64,000 bases of DNA. It comes from Baylisascaris procyonis. Taxonomy: Eukaryota; Nematoda; Chromadorea; Rhabditida; Ascarididae. A program made the translations under genes and the position numbers. Location of the stretch: NCBI GenBank assembly GCA_037389465.1, contig JAZARR010000069.1:1545501-1609500 (forward strand). Direction: 5' to 3'. Under the pieces are notes generated by a model that saw nothing but the letters and a program-made list of their open reading frames with translations, was not told where the DNA came from and searched no databases. Of the stretch, positions 43,601 through 54,988 are shown one piece after another (positions within the stretch are counted from its first letter, which is position 1; every line of letters begins with the position of its first letter).

Positions 43601-46600
43601 ACCATCGATTCACATCAACCTTTCAATTTTAGCGGTCACGTCTGTCACTGATTCGCTTTATATTTGTGTACTTGTTTTTGGCACTATTCAACTTTGCGAA
43701 TATTTCCCACATGCAAAAGTGATCCGACAGTATATACAACGATTCAAAACGTGCATAATGCTATCGTGTGTCTGCCTTGAAATTAGAGTCCATTGATCTA
43801 TCAGTCATTTTGTTTTTCGAGTATCAAACAATGCTTAGAATCAGTTCACATACACGAACACTGTAGGTACCGGCGGCATGCATATGAACGCTATAGGTGC
43901 TTGATAATAGGCATGTTCAGATAAATAGGAATGCTCACAAAAAGGACACATTCGTAGCTGAGCCGTCGTTTCCACCCATCCTCGTGGCTCATTGCATTTT
44001 TAGGGTAACACGTAAGTGAATATCTCTAAAAGGATGAGTTCTTTGCAGATGTGTATAATATGAAGCCATGGCTAGCAGGGGGAGAGGCCGATCTTCGTGT
44101 CTTCATGGATTTTGACGAACGACGTATGCTTTAAGCGTATTTATAAGCGTAAACTTTTTAAATCACTGCGCTTTCCAATCTTCTTAGTAGTACAGGCGTA
44201 TCTTTCATCATTAAGCACTAAGTGAAAGGCGATTTGATTTTCACTGAGTGATCCTTACAACACAGTGTGCATTGACTAACGATCTAGAAGTTTGTCCATG
44301 CTGCTGCCATAATGAATCCACGGGGCTCATATATTCTAAAAGTTGTGCTTGAGGCTGCAGAAAAGTGGAGCCGATATCAAGCAGAACAGGATGATTATGT
44401 GAAAGTTCCACTGCATGCTGCAATTTTTCTATTTTCGGGCATAGTTATTCCAGCTCATTGTTCCAGCAAACATCGGCTTTAGCTGACCAAAAATGTTATT
44501 CCGACAGCATGTAGTTCACATGCTAGCTTTCCAGTAGTTTCATGTGGAGTGTTAGAGCTTCATGAACTGATGAAATTGAGAAAGCTTATTTATTTATTTA
44601 TTTATTTATTTTGAAGAAATCTTGAAGACGATTTGCTTTGGCGACACGCTCAATATGGATAGCCTTCTTGGCCGTAACCTCTACGCGCCTATTCTTCTTC
44701 GCAACCGCGGTGGAGGCCACAGCCTTGTCGATGCAGTCTCACAGGTTGGACTTTGTATAACTCACTAGAATTGTATAGTGTGCAAGGAAATTGCGAGCAG
44801 AATCTCCATCCCTCATTTTCTGAAATTATTGCCTCATCGAAGGCTACTGTAATCTTTTGCTCCGAAAATCCCCGTTGCTAGTTTTTTTAATGCTGTATAG
44901 TTGTGGAAGGAACCTAGACACTGCGGCCGAGAACTATATCGTCTTTCTGTCTTTTTTTTTGCGAACTTAGCACCTTGATTTTCCCATCTGCTCCCTCTTC
45001 CTTCCTCCTCCCATCTCCAGCGCTGTTTCTCATAATCTTTGCCCGGGCAAAAAATTCCGTTCTTTGTAGGATACTACAGCCTATAGCTTCTCCCTGTCTG
45101 TTCTCCGTATTTTCCTGTTTTAACCATTTCTCCAGCGGGTGACTTCTCGATTTCACTTTCTACGAATTAGGATAAGTCCTGTCACGATTAACTTAAGGTA
45201 GATTGCCTCGCTCTAATGGCATCGAACGATGCGTTGTTATATTGGAGTAGATAGCGCGTAATCGTTTTTGCATGAAAAGGAGGTGCATAGGCGCTAACAA
45301 TAAGAGGTGCTAGATGTGGTGACTTTTTAAATGTTTATTTTCATTTGAAAGTATCCACGGTAAATTGATCCAAGCGGAGAAGAAATGAGTGATTAACTAA
45401 CGTTGGCCAATGTATGATAGCTTACAATATTCTCATACTGTTCTGATCGTAATGCTATTCGATAGTTCTGCAGGCAATGTGGGGTGTGCTGGACAAGAAC
45501 AATCTCTTGCGTGGAGCAATCTATCAAACGCTGTATATGAAGGAAGCAATGTATGTCTTGTATTTATTACTTCCTCGTAAGACATCGAGATTACCTTGCA
45601 GTTGTAAGTTTTGTGAGGTTTTAAGGGGAGGAGGTTCTATTCGAAAACGTGAGGTAATTATAAATGCGGGATTAATTTTCTTCGCAAGATTTTGATAGGC
45701 TACAGTGTGAATATGTATGTATAGAAGTAAGTCATTTCTTGTCTGGCGTGATAAGGGGGTGATAGGTTTATCGAGGCGACGATTTTTCCCCAATGTTGTA
45801 AGGAGACGATCGGCTAGTAGTTTACGGTACTTTTTTGATTTTACTGTCCGCAAACTCTCCGTTTCGAAGCGATCTTTCAAGGATGTCGGACGTAAAGGCG
45901 CTTGCTTAAAAACTACTGCTATAATCAGCTACGATTCAAAATTTTTGCTGCTAGAGCAACGACTAGCGAGTCGCCGAATTTATCTCACTGTACGGAACGG
46001 ATTAGGAACGAGGCATATTCGTATATGATTTTTGAAAAGTAAGCGGCCGAATTTTGAGATGGAGTTAAGCTGTAGTAAAGCTTGAACGTTGGTATGTCTT
46101 CTAGATTTTTGAGACTCTTAGGTGGCATTTTCTTGGACTATGCAAAAGCAGACTGTTTCCACTCGACACATTCGACTTGTTTCGTTGTTCATTCCAAATG
46201 ATCAGCATCGCATCCTTCAAGTGCATTCGTTTGCACGGGAATTGAGATTTAATAGTTCCCTTAACCGGGGTCTTATTGAAAAAGCAAGATATCTTAAGTT
46301 TGCATACTTAGTCGTATTTCTTTGAACAGAGTTTGGAAGGTAAGTTTGCTCAGGTTTTTAGGAAACGCTGAGAGTGAGGCTATTTTATGGATTTTTTAAG
46401 GAAGCAGTTTGATAGACTTGCTTTAGTTGTTAGAAAGTCACTATGTTCAGTTGATTTACTAGTTTTCTATGTTACATACGACGAGATGGTTATCTCTAGC
46501 GTTTGAGGTAATGCAGCATTACGATGTTATTGCATGAATGCGATCATGGCGGAACGAGGTGAACAACGAGAATTGAGTGCAACCAACGGCAGCAGCTTGT

Positions 46601-49600
46601 CCAAATAATTTGTGCTGCCGATAAAATGCTTACAGGGGTTTTCTGAAAATCGGGGGAAAGGTGGGGACACAGAACTTTTGTTTAAATCTCCGCGCTTTGT
46701 GTTCACGCCCGCTTACTTTCATTTTTTATTCGGTGCTTGCCTCGTTGCTGAAATTTCATGCAAATATGCTTTGAATTAAGCGATATTTTAGAAAAAACAT
46801 CGAGTCGATAAGACGCCAATCATCGTTTTATCTCTGCTCCATAAAATCGTTACCATTATTTACTATCAAAAAGAACGATAAACCCTTCAACTAATGCAGT
46901 GTAACATTACCGCATTCCGTTTGATTGTGAGGAACAAATATGATTCGGTGTTGCACTTGAAGCTCTGAATTTATCCATTTCAGTGGAACGGATATATTCG
47001 GCGAGGATTTCTCTATCTATGAGTTATTTGTGGCTGAATGACGATCGTTGTGCGCTATTGACTATTTCTAGGTGAATTGATAGAATCAGCAGGGTATCGG
47101 AGCAGCTGAATATATTATGTTTCCAGAGATATGCAGTAATCTGCTTTCTTCGGCGACTAGCTTGACGCGTAAGGAAAAGACGCAGTAATCGCCGGTACTA
47201 ATTAAGAAGCGCCTCAAATTTTTGTAGGTTTCGAAGTCGTTGGGCGACATCACTGTTGAAAATGGATATGAAGTTTGATGTTTGGGTGATGCAGCGTTAT
47301 TGGGCAAATATAATGGATTGCCATGAACCGGGAACTCCTCTTGAACAGGTCTTTTGCTCGCTTTCTCCGTTTTTTTTTTTTTTTTTTGCGACTTCACTAG
47401 CCCCACTGTGGTCGTTTAAACATTGGCCTTGCCTCTTCCCCCACCTCCACATTTTTCTGCTGTTATGAAACATTGTTTTTGGTCTTCCACAATAGCCGGG
47501 GTTGAGCTCGAAAATTATCGGAGGTCGTCGAACAAGAGCTTTGATCCGAAAATTGTTGTTGTTCTCGGCATACGAATTCGGAGCCTTCTAGTTTTCAGAA
47601 ACCCTGCGAAAAAGTGAAGATCGAACTTGTTTTCAAGGCATCCTAAGTGCTAAAAACTACAAGAGAAATGAATGAGTTAAAAGTTCATACCGGGCAGATT
47701 AACCTCACTTCGTGAACATTATGAAGAACGTTCGTCTTCCAGATTCATGTTCTGGTGCTGGCGCAAGTACTGAATCGTCCAATTATAGTGATGCCAGTCG
47801 AGTCAGCCAAACTGGCATCATACATGACGCGAGCACCGCTAAGATCTGTGAAGCATCCCATGGAGGGTTTCTACCCACAATTACCTGCTGTTAACAGCTA
47901 TCGTTGCTGTGCACCACTCTTTTTGGCCTTCTCCAATGGGAATTTCTACGCGATGATACTGCCTCCGCCTTCAACCAGTCCAGCGCTGAGTAAATAATTT
48001 TCTCTGACTTTCTGAGGTTTCATCTGTTTTGCTCAGTGACTTGTTAATTGCTTTAGATGAGATAGCTTGGATGTAATTTGGTAATGTAATTGTAATTTTG
48101 TTGATTTTAACTGCGCTTTCGACCATATTATTAGAAATATTTGCGAACAGCAGTGCTGTATTGCTTGATTGTGGTTAAATGTCATCTGAATGGTTGGCAT
48201 CAAGTTATTTTGCACTTCACTTATCATTAAAAACATTATGCAGTATCATTGCAGCATGAACTTCACTTATCTTAAGTACCTTACTTTATTTACTCATTCG
48301 ATGAGTTCATTTTGAATCGGTCAGCGCATTCTTATATAAGTCGCCTAGTTGTAAATTGTTTCTTCATCGTTAATTCGATCGATTTTCTTTAGTGGAACCT
48401 TACAGCCAGTTCAGTTGGGAAATACGCTGATTGAATTAGATGCAGTGCTTACTGAGCAAGAAAGAATAAAGCTCTATGTATGTATCCTACTTTGATATGT
48501 GTTGTTTATTAATAATCGTATTTATGATTGTATTTGTTGCCTATAACGCAGGGCCTGCTAGATGATTGAACCTGATCGTTAAAACAGCTCTAAAGTGTTT
48601 TGAAGGTCTATTGTAAGCAGTGTTAAGGTTCTATGGATACGGAGTGCCCACCAGCGACACAAATTTATCGTCATGCTCGCTGCCCTCCGATCGAGTTGGC
48701 TCATTACGTGCAGTTTGCGCTGGATGGAGATGAAGCGGACAGGATGGTTAGAGAGAGTATGATGTTCGACATCGATGAACATGGCACGCGCTGGTTTTAT
48801 CATTCTATGTGCACCATTCCACACACAGCCTCCGATCAGAGCTTTCTTCTATGGAGTAAGTTCATCTTGAAGTGTTGTTTCAAATCGTTGTAATAATCCA
48901 ACTTTATAGGGTACAAATGCCGCAGATGTTGGGATTGCTTGGCGAGTTTTTGTTCGCACACTTTTTAAACTTTTATATGATTTCTTAAGTCCATCACCGT
49001 CACTTTTCTGCATGAACCTTCTGAGGACAAGTTATGCATATTTAAATTTCTTTGTTTAATTACGTGAGATGAGGATGGGAAACGCTTAGTTACAGGTTGA
49101 GAGATTGATATTTTTTTCACTTGTTCCTTGCATTCAGTACGAAGCGAACTCATATGTACTGCCATCTGTCCTCCATTGCGCTTTTGATCTTTAGCTGAGG
49201 TTGCGAGCTTATAGGTTCAAGTGGTTGCGAGCATCGTTTTCGAAGTAAATTGATAATTGCACGTTTCAAAGACACGTGATACTTGCGGATGATATATTGA
49301 TCAAGCAGCTAGATATGCTGTTCAGCAGCTAGCCTCATAAGTGAAGTTTTTTTCTTCTTTTTAGGAGCGTAGTCCTAAGTTTGTCCACTTCTTTCGCTTG
49401 AAGAAAGAATCTCACCTTTCTTCGTAAAATTGACGCGAGTAAGGGTGTTCCGGTGCTTTTAAGGTATGCAACATCAGCGCCGAACATGAGTGGCAGCTCT
49501 AAAAATCAGGCAAAAATACGGGGCTGGTGGGATATTTTCTAGCACTAGTTGATTGCTAAAAATACCTAAAATCTCTGGGCAAATGAAGAGGAGGAGGCAG

Positions 49601-52169
49601 GGGGGGAAGGGGGAACTTTGCGGCACAATGTGACCTGCATAACGGCTTGTAAATAAACTGCCAAGCACTCCATGTCGATAAATATCTTTCGGTTCTACTT
49701 GTTGTGTGCAACCTAAGACCTCGGAAAGTCTTTCGGGATTTCTGATTGTATATGGTGGTCACAGTTCAGACCAGTATCTGCTGCATTCACCCATCATTTG
49801 TACTGTTTAGTATGTCAGCGGCAGTCCATTTTAGCGACTAACAACAGCGACGTCGCGCTTGATACACCGTTTTGCACTAGCAGTTATCTAGACGCTGAAC
49901 AGTACGTCATCCACTTTGGAGGCGCTTTTTCTAGGTGTCAGCATCTTCCGGAGGTTTCCGTTTTCTGGATTCGTTCCGGTGTTTTCCTCGTTTCTGCTCC
50001 TGTGCTAAGAATTCTTCGGGGGACCTTCAGGATCCACGGCAAAGTTTCTGTAACCGATTTTCCCTCGCTTGGCATTAACTCATTTATTGGACCGTAGGAT
50101 AGGAAAAATGAGGTGTATGGCTGCCATAATCCTGCAGCCTTTAGTTTGAAGAATTTTTTACACTTTGCGCTAACTGATTAATATTTTCGACCATGAATTT
50201 ATCTATGGAACATCGCGCCTCAACGGTTAGGCGGCAGGGACATATGATGTTCACCATAGCACTTACTTTAACTTCTGTTTGATGCAGGAGACTTTTGATT
50301 GCAGCCATCAAGCTCAAGGAGGGACTTGATTAAATCTATGGAACATTTTAAAACTCATTGGGAATGACGAAATAGAAGTAATGTTTCGATTACCGGTGGG
50401 ACATGCTTTTTGCTAGATGCTGTCGGGTCTTCGAAATACACTAATACTAGTTTTCTGGCGTGAAAATAAAGAAAGGGTTTTCATTGAAAGAGGCTGGCAG
50501 ATGGGGTACTCTGATGGGATATTCCGCGGTGTTTTCGTCGTTTCCTTTAAATGTTCCGGGGTGTTTTCGTTTTATAGCTTTTGATGAAGTTGTTATTAAA
50601 CTCACGTTGAAGAAGTCCTTTGCATTACTGTTAGCGGCAACAAGTAGCGCACAATTGCTCTCGGTATGTATATAGTGTAGATTGATGGAGGTGAAAAGCT
50701 TATTTATAATGCAAGAGGAAAGACGAATATCACCGATGTGAAAACGTGTGGGCGAGATGATGATTGGTGTGGATTGTTTCACACAGATATGTTAGTTTAT
50801 TTATTGCAGAAGAGTGGATGGCCAGTCATTTCCCGAAGAGTTTTCGTCCTAATTCAGAGGTAATTCTCCAAGTGATTATATTTATTTTTGCTTACAGCGA
50901 ACTGTAATGTGCTACGTCGAATATTTAAGATATTGGCATCTCTTTCATTCACTTCTGAGGAGGGGAATCGATTGCCTTTAAGGTTTTCCCACCACGCAAT
51001 GTATATGCGACAAATTTGCAAAGGTGTTGTTAGTCATAAACGCGAGTAACAACTCTGTGATGTTGAAAATATATCATTTTTATTAAGCTGACGTGTAAAG
51101 GTACAGCACCCTCGACGGTATGAGTAGGACGCAAGTAATGGTATTGTTAGTCCAGGGATACGGGTGGCGCGCAGGTAAAGGTGCTGTCAACTTGCGACAC
51201 GAATGACAGGTAGATAAAGGTGCTGTAGGTGGATTTCATCAGTGAGCGAAATTTTCTTCGCAAATAGCTTTACATAAAATTTTGCTTGAAGACGGCAAGG
51301 TTGCATGTTTTGTGATGAGAGTTCTGAGTTTTTCGATTCGATTTTGTCGATTCCCTCATTTGAACCCCCCTTCCCAGTGCCATTATTTCTACATCACTTA
51401 TGTGAAATGTAATCAAAGGTATCATGAAATCTATAGTCAGTAATGGGATCATTGCGATTACTATACCAACCTATCAGTTCCCATAATCCACCGTTGAATG
51501 GGGCACTCCTTACCTCCTGATAGTAAAATAATAAGAGGACATTTTTGCTGAGTGAAGGAAGGAATCGGAACGCGATTATGCATACCGCGAAAGAAAAGCT
51601 GCAACAGTTTCAATTCATTTTCGCTGTCTGGAAAATATCCCAACTTATTATTTCCAAATATGCTGCACAAGTTTTGAGGAAGTTTTTCTCGGACTGCAGG
51701 CGTCGTGATGAGGCTACCTTCTCTACTGGGATGTTGGCTGAAGAAAGTCGATATCACTATCGATGCCCAGGTATTGTGGGCAGTTTTTCCAAATTGAGGC
51801 ACTCTTTTCAGTGAACTCGTGCAATAATTCAGTTGCCTAAAAATGCTGTAATTCTTTTTTGTGAAGCAATCAGCTATCGGATTTGATCGCTGGGTGAAAA
51901 TGAAAGCAGTATCGAATTGTTTCTTGCCAAGGTAGTTGCGCAAACGCAAACAATTTTAGCTTTGCAATCAAATTGAAGAGAAATGTTTACAAAGGAAGTC
52001 ATGTGATCCTGGTATAGTATTACTGCTCCTGTCTACTGCGTTGTGGTATTATCTGATTGGCTTAGATCGGTTTATTATGAAATGTTGGTAGATGTTGCAT
52101 ATTCCTTTTTTGCTTTTTTAGGAGAAAGGAGACGGTGGTAAATCTTCAGCTAATGCATCATTCGAGTAG
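36077..52169 (+). CDS. TRABID/ZRANB1-type OTU protein with inactive catalytic site
   Basis: Exons: 36077-36359, 36779-36949, 39479-39604, 39974-40116 (or from 39962), 40860-40991, 41699-41921, 42845-42976, 44049-44123, 44617-44744, 45474-45550, 47228-47348, 47743-47989, 48057-48072 (microexon), 48393-48477, 49408-49489, 50810-50859, 52122-52169. All phases agree; the sum is 2139 bases, 712 residues (human TRABID 708). NZF zinc fingers: C11/C14/C25/C28, C60/C63/C74/C77, C118/C121/C132/C135, each with the T-Y/F ubiquitin-contact pair. After a Gly/Ser linker the AnkUBD starts near residue 240 (TSFEGALLN aligns with TADEVRLLN) and runs to FTLPIDVYN. The OTU domain follows: LYAPILLRNR, AMWGVLDKNN, PGTPLEQ, VLNRPIIV, SNGNFYAM. 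The C-terminus is EWMASHFPKSFRPNSE plus an acidic tail. TRABID cuts K29/K33/K63 ubiquitin chains in vertebrates. Here the catalytic Cys is Ser464 and the catalytic His is Asn604, so peptidase activity is not expected. The weakest junctions are exons 4, 6, 14 and the microexon. Confidence 0.9.
37636..37694. repeat. (AAT)n trinucleotide microsatellite
   Basis: About eighteen AAT units with one interruption, in intron 2 of the TRABID-like gene. Minor imperfections are seen only at the ends and in the third unit. Confidence 0.95.
41300..41600. repeat. GC-rich block inside an intron, probable insertion
   Basis: Within TRABID intron 5 a roughly 300-base block has markedly higher G+C than the flanks and is open for 102 codons on the minus strand. 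That frame is rich in Pro and Thr and has no known domain. It looks like an inserted repeat or transposon piece. Its ends could not be defined because no second copy is visible. Confidence 0.4.
44586..44612. repeat. (TTTA)n run forming the tract before exon 9
   Basis: Six to seven TTTA/TATT units end four bases before the acceptor ttgaag|AA of the TRABID exon that carries the former catalytic Cys position. It seems to act as that acceptor's pyrimidine-rich tract, so length changes in it could affect splicing. Confidence 0.85.
51095..51232. repeat. Degenerate 40-bp minisatellite, about 3.5 units
   Basis: Units starting GTAAAGGT / GTAATGGT / GTAAAGGT / ATAAAGGT begin at 51095, 51135, 51175 and 51214. 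This is an almost exact 40-base period in the last intron of the TRABID-like gene. The first part of each unit (taaaggtNctgt) is the best conserved. Confidence 0.75.
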
Positions 52170-53566
52170 CAATATCGACGGCATTAGGCACTCATGCTAT
52201 TATGTTGTTGTTGCTATAAATGGTCATAGTCCCTAACCTCGTTTTGTTCACTCGTTATTAATGGGACTAAGAAGAGTGATTTTGCGACGGAGATTAGCAA
52301 TTCTCATCAACAGTGTGGGTCAATTGCTTATCCTTCTTAAGTTGGGAATCTAAACTCAATCTGTTTTTATGGTCACAATGATAGCTGCGTTTTTGTTTAT
52401 TGATGACGTTCACTCACTGCGTCCTATCGTTTAATTATTCACCTTGCCTAATCATCGAGGAGGACGTTTTAACTGCTAACGAGAATGTGATTTTGTTCTC
52501 TCTTTCCTCTCCCCCCTCTCGCCTGCTAAAAAGCGGCAATTCTTGAATCTTGCTGAATTAGCTTCTTCCGTTCTTCTCCAAATTTTTTCGTCCGTCGCAA
52601 ACACCTTCCGTTCCCACCTTGTTCAGTGCCCTCTTCTATGTGTTCCTTTCCCTTTCTCCTGATGATTCTATGTTTTTGTTGTATTCTTCGGGATTTATGT
52701 TTAACCTAGTTCTTTCTGGAATTGTGTTTTGCTTCCTTTCATATAACGTTATGTGCATTTCATTTGCGTTCACTAACGTTTCAATAAGAAACGCTTTATT
52801 AAGAATGAAAAGTTGAACCAATTATAATTAGCCAGATGTATGAAAGCCGAGTTGAATTTCGGCCACTTTGAGAGAGGAGAGGAGGGGAGGGGAGGGGAAT
52901 GAGTGAGTCTTTAATTCCCCTCTCGATTTAGATAGGAATGTGATGAATGCTTCCTGTTGTTATTGAGTGCATGTATGATTTTGTAGAAAATTCAGAAAAA
53001 GTCTCTCTTCAGATGCACGATGGAAGAAAAGTTTGTGATCAACGTTTGAGGATGGAAGAAAAGATGTCGAATATCTAGTGTGCTTTATTCATTTTATTCC
53101 ATTGGTTGATTGGGCATTGCATAAGATCGTTATTTTTAAGGAATGGCATACGCTATTCGTGCGTGATCGTTGCCTTGTGAACGTTTTTTACCAAAGTCTT
53201 TCCAGTGTTGTCAACATACGGTGAACATGCTCTAGGAAAGCTGAATTTTATTGTATGTGGAAGTTGGTAATTGTCTTACGACAAGCTTTTTTTCAATTCG
53301 TGCACTATATGAAAATTCGATGTTTTAACGCATAAAATGTTTGCTTACTTTCGATGTGGTGTGGAGTTTCAATATTTAAGTCGTATAAAATTTTAAGTTT
53401 ATTAGTGGGTCGTCTAATCGCAGTAGAGATACCACTTGAGGTTGCGCTCTTCGCTTTTAATTGCTATTTTTTGATGTGCAGAAAATGCAGATGCCTATAC
53501 TAATTGCTGTGGAAAATGTTTACAACACTTATTCATTCACAGTGAACATATTGCGCTTTGCTGCGA
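52170..53566. other. 3' flank of the TRABID-like gene, no gene recognised
   Basis: It should contain the 3' UTR. I saw no AATAAA in the first few hundred bases after the stop at 52167-52169. A GA-rich tract lies at about 52876-52900. The hydrophobic plus-strand frame at 52619-52816 has no supporting splice sites. Confidence 0.5.
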
Positions 53567-53819
53567 TTAGTGCTGCCTTTCCATCATTTTTGTAATTAAT
53601 AGTACGTATTGTTGTTGCCCGATTAGCGAATCCAGAAATCGTTTGAATATTCTTGCAAAAGAAGCAAAATCACAGAAACAGCCGCCGACTTTTGGATTGT
53701 CGTCAGTGGCTGTGGGACCACCCATCGATCGGCCGCTGCCAATAGAAAACAGCGACATATAATATTGGTGGCCACCAGGGTCGGATGTACTGGGATTGCA
53801 CTTCATGGTTCTGTTATGT

Positions 53820-54988
53820 TCACGATCCTTCTGAAATCAGGACTAGCAAGGACTGGGTCCGTTCCCCCGCCCTCCGAGCCAAGAGAAGTGTTGACAGCGG
53901 TGGACAGGGGGCATATTCCATCGGTGCCCACCGGTGAATTATTACGACAACCTGCAGCGGTGTGAAAATAGTAAGACGAACAGTCTCCTCGGTAGCTTGC
54001 TAAAGCATCATGTCCGTTCCACAATGTTTCGGTTTTAGGTCCAAAATTCTGTGACCAGAACAGTTGGTCCGGGACCGGAATACTGATGTAACCCTAAAGA
54101 AGACATATAATTAGGGAAAGAGTTCTACACAGTTTCTCTACCTTGCGACAGGTGCCAAGGCATTTGTCGGTCACGAGAAATGGTGCTTAAGCTCATAATG
54201 CCAACTGGAAGAACGACAGGGTGCGGGAATCGTGCATTACTTAGGTACGAATGCAATTTCATCCGTTTATTTTCGGTCCCGTTAAATATGGTAAGAGCCA
54301 TCGTCCTCGCGAGCTAAAGAATGCTACGTTGATTAATTCTCCGGTCAATGTTGGGAGGTTTCTGTTCGACACTTCAACTGCTACTGTGCTGTAAGGATAA
54401 ATCAATCAATTACGCACGTTCATCGTTCTGACCTGCGGACAGCGCAGCACCATCAACGGTGGAAAACGACCACACCAGCGACAACTAACAACAAGTCATT
54501 AAACAGTGACCAATGGGCTGATGCTTCGCCAACACCAATTTGGCTTCAACACGATCCGAGAACATTCCCATCTAAATGCTTTGCTAGGCACGCAATAGTT
54601 GCGTTCAACACAATCCAGCTGCAAATCACTGTAGTCCACATCAGTTCTTATCGTGGGTAGCTGCCTTCATAAACCGTTTGGACTTTTAAAAGAAATCACA
54701 TCAACAAGGGTACACTGCGTTGTATTCACTAAGTTCTTCATAACACAATGGTACCGGGTGCAGCACGCTCTGAAGAACCAGATAAATTTTGCGACGCTTT
54801 TTTTCCAACATATGCTTTTAGGGGAATAAACGAGGCATATAGAAGACGCCGGAAATTTTCTTTGCTAAAAGAAAACTCAAACATGTTCATCAGGTGACTT
54901 GCCGCCTTATTTTTTCTTGTCGTACTCATTTGCAGTATCGAAGGCGTCATCAAAAAGACTTCCCGGTTGAATACACCAAGAACAGTTC
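53820..54988 (-). CDS. Possible cysteine-rich protein gene, unidentified, model incomplete
   Basis: A GC-richer patch with consecutive minus-strand exon candidates. Mutually phase-compatible pieces: 54988-54926 (NCSWCIQPGSLFDDAF), from 54769 (ACCTRYHCVMKNL, QCTLVD), 54660-54511 (50 codons; LDCVERNYC, WECSRI, PNWCW), 54484-54414 (LSLVWSFSTVDG), then from 54388 (TVAVEVSNRNLPT), which reaches a stop near 54256. Further on, 54109-53805 is open for about 100 codons after tcttctttag (GYISIPVPDQLFW, YRGDCSSYYFHTAAGC) and ends in a stop, but its frame cannot be joined cleanly to the preceding exon. The many cysteines and lack of a membrane segment suggest an extracellular protein. I do not recognise the family. 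A decayed gene is an equally good reading. The plus strand is also partly open at 53765-53965, so even the strand is not certain. Confidence 0.35.

Noticed and set aside
49798..50097. 99-codon plus-strand frame in a TRABID intron
   Set aside because: It does not match the TRABID C-terminal sequence, and exons 14 and 15 join without it.
51461..51949. 162-codon minus-strand open frame and its plus-strand counterpart at 51545-51814
   Set aside because: It lies in the last TRABID intron, has no domain, and is not needed for the frame. TRABID joins 50859 to 52122 directly in phase 0.
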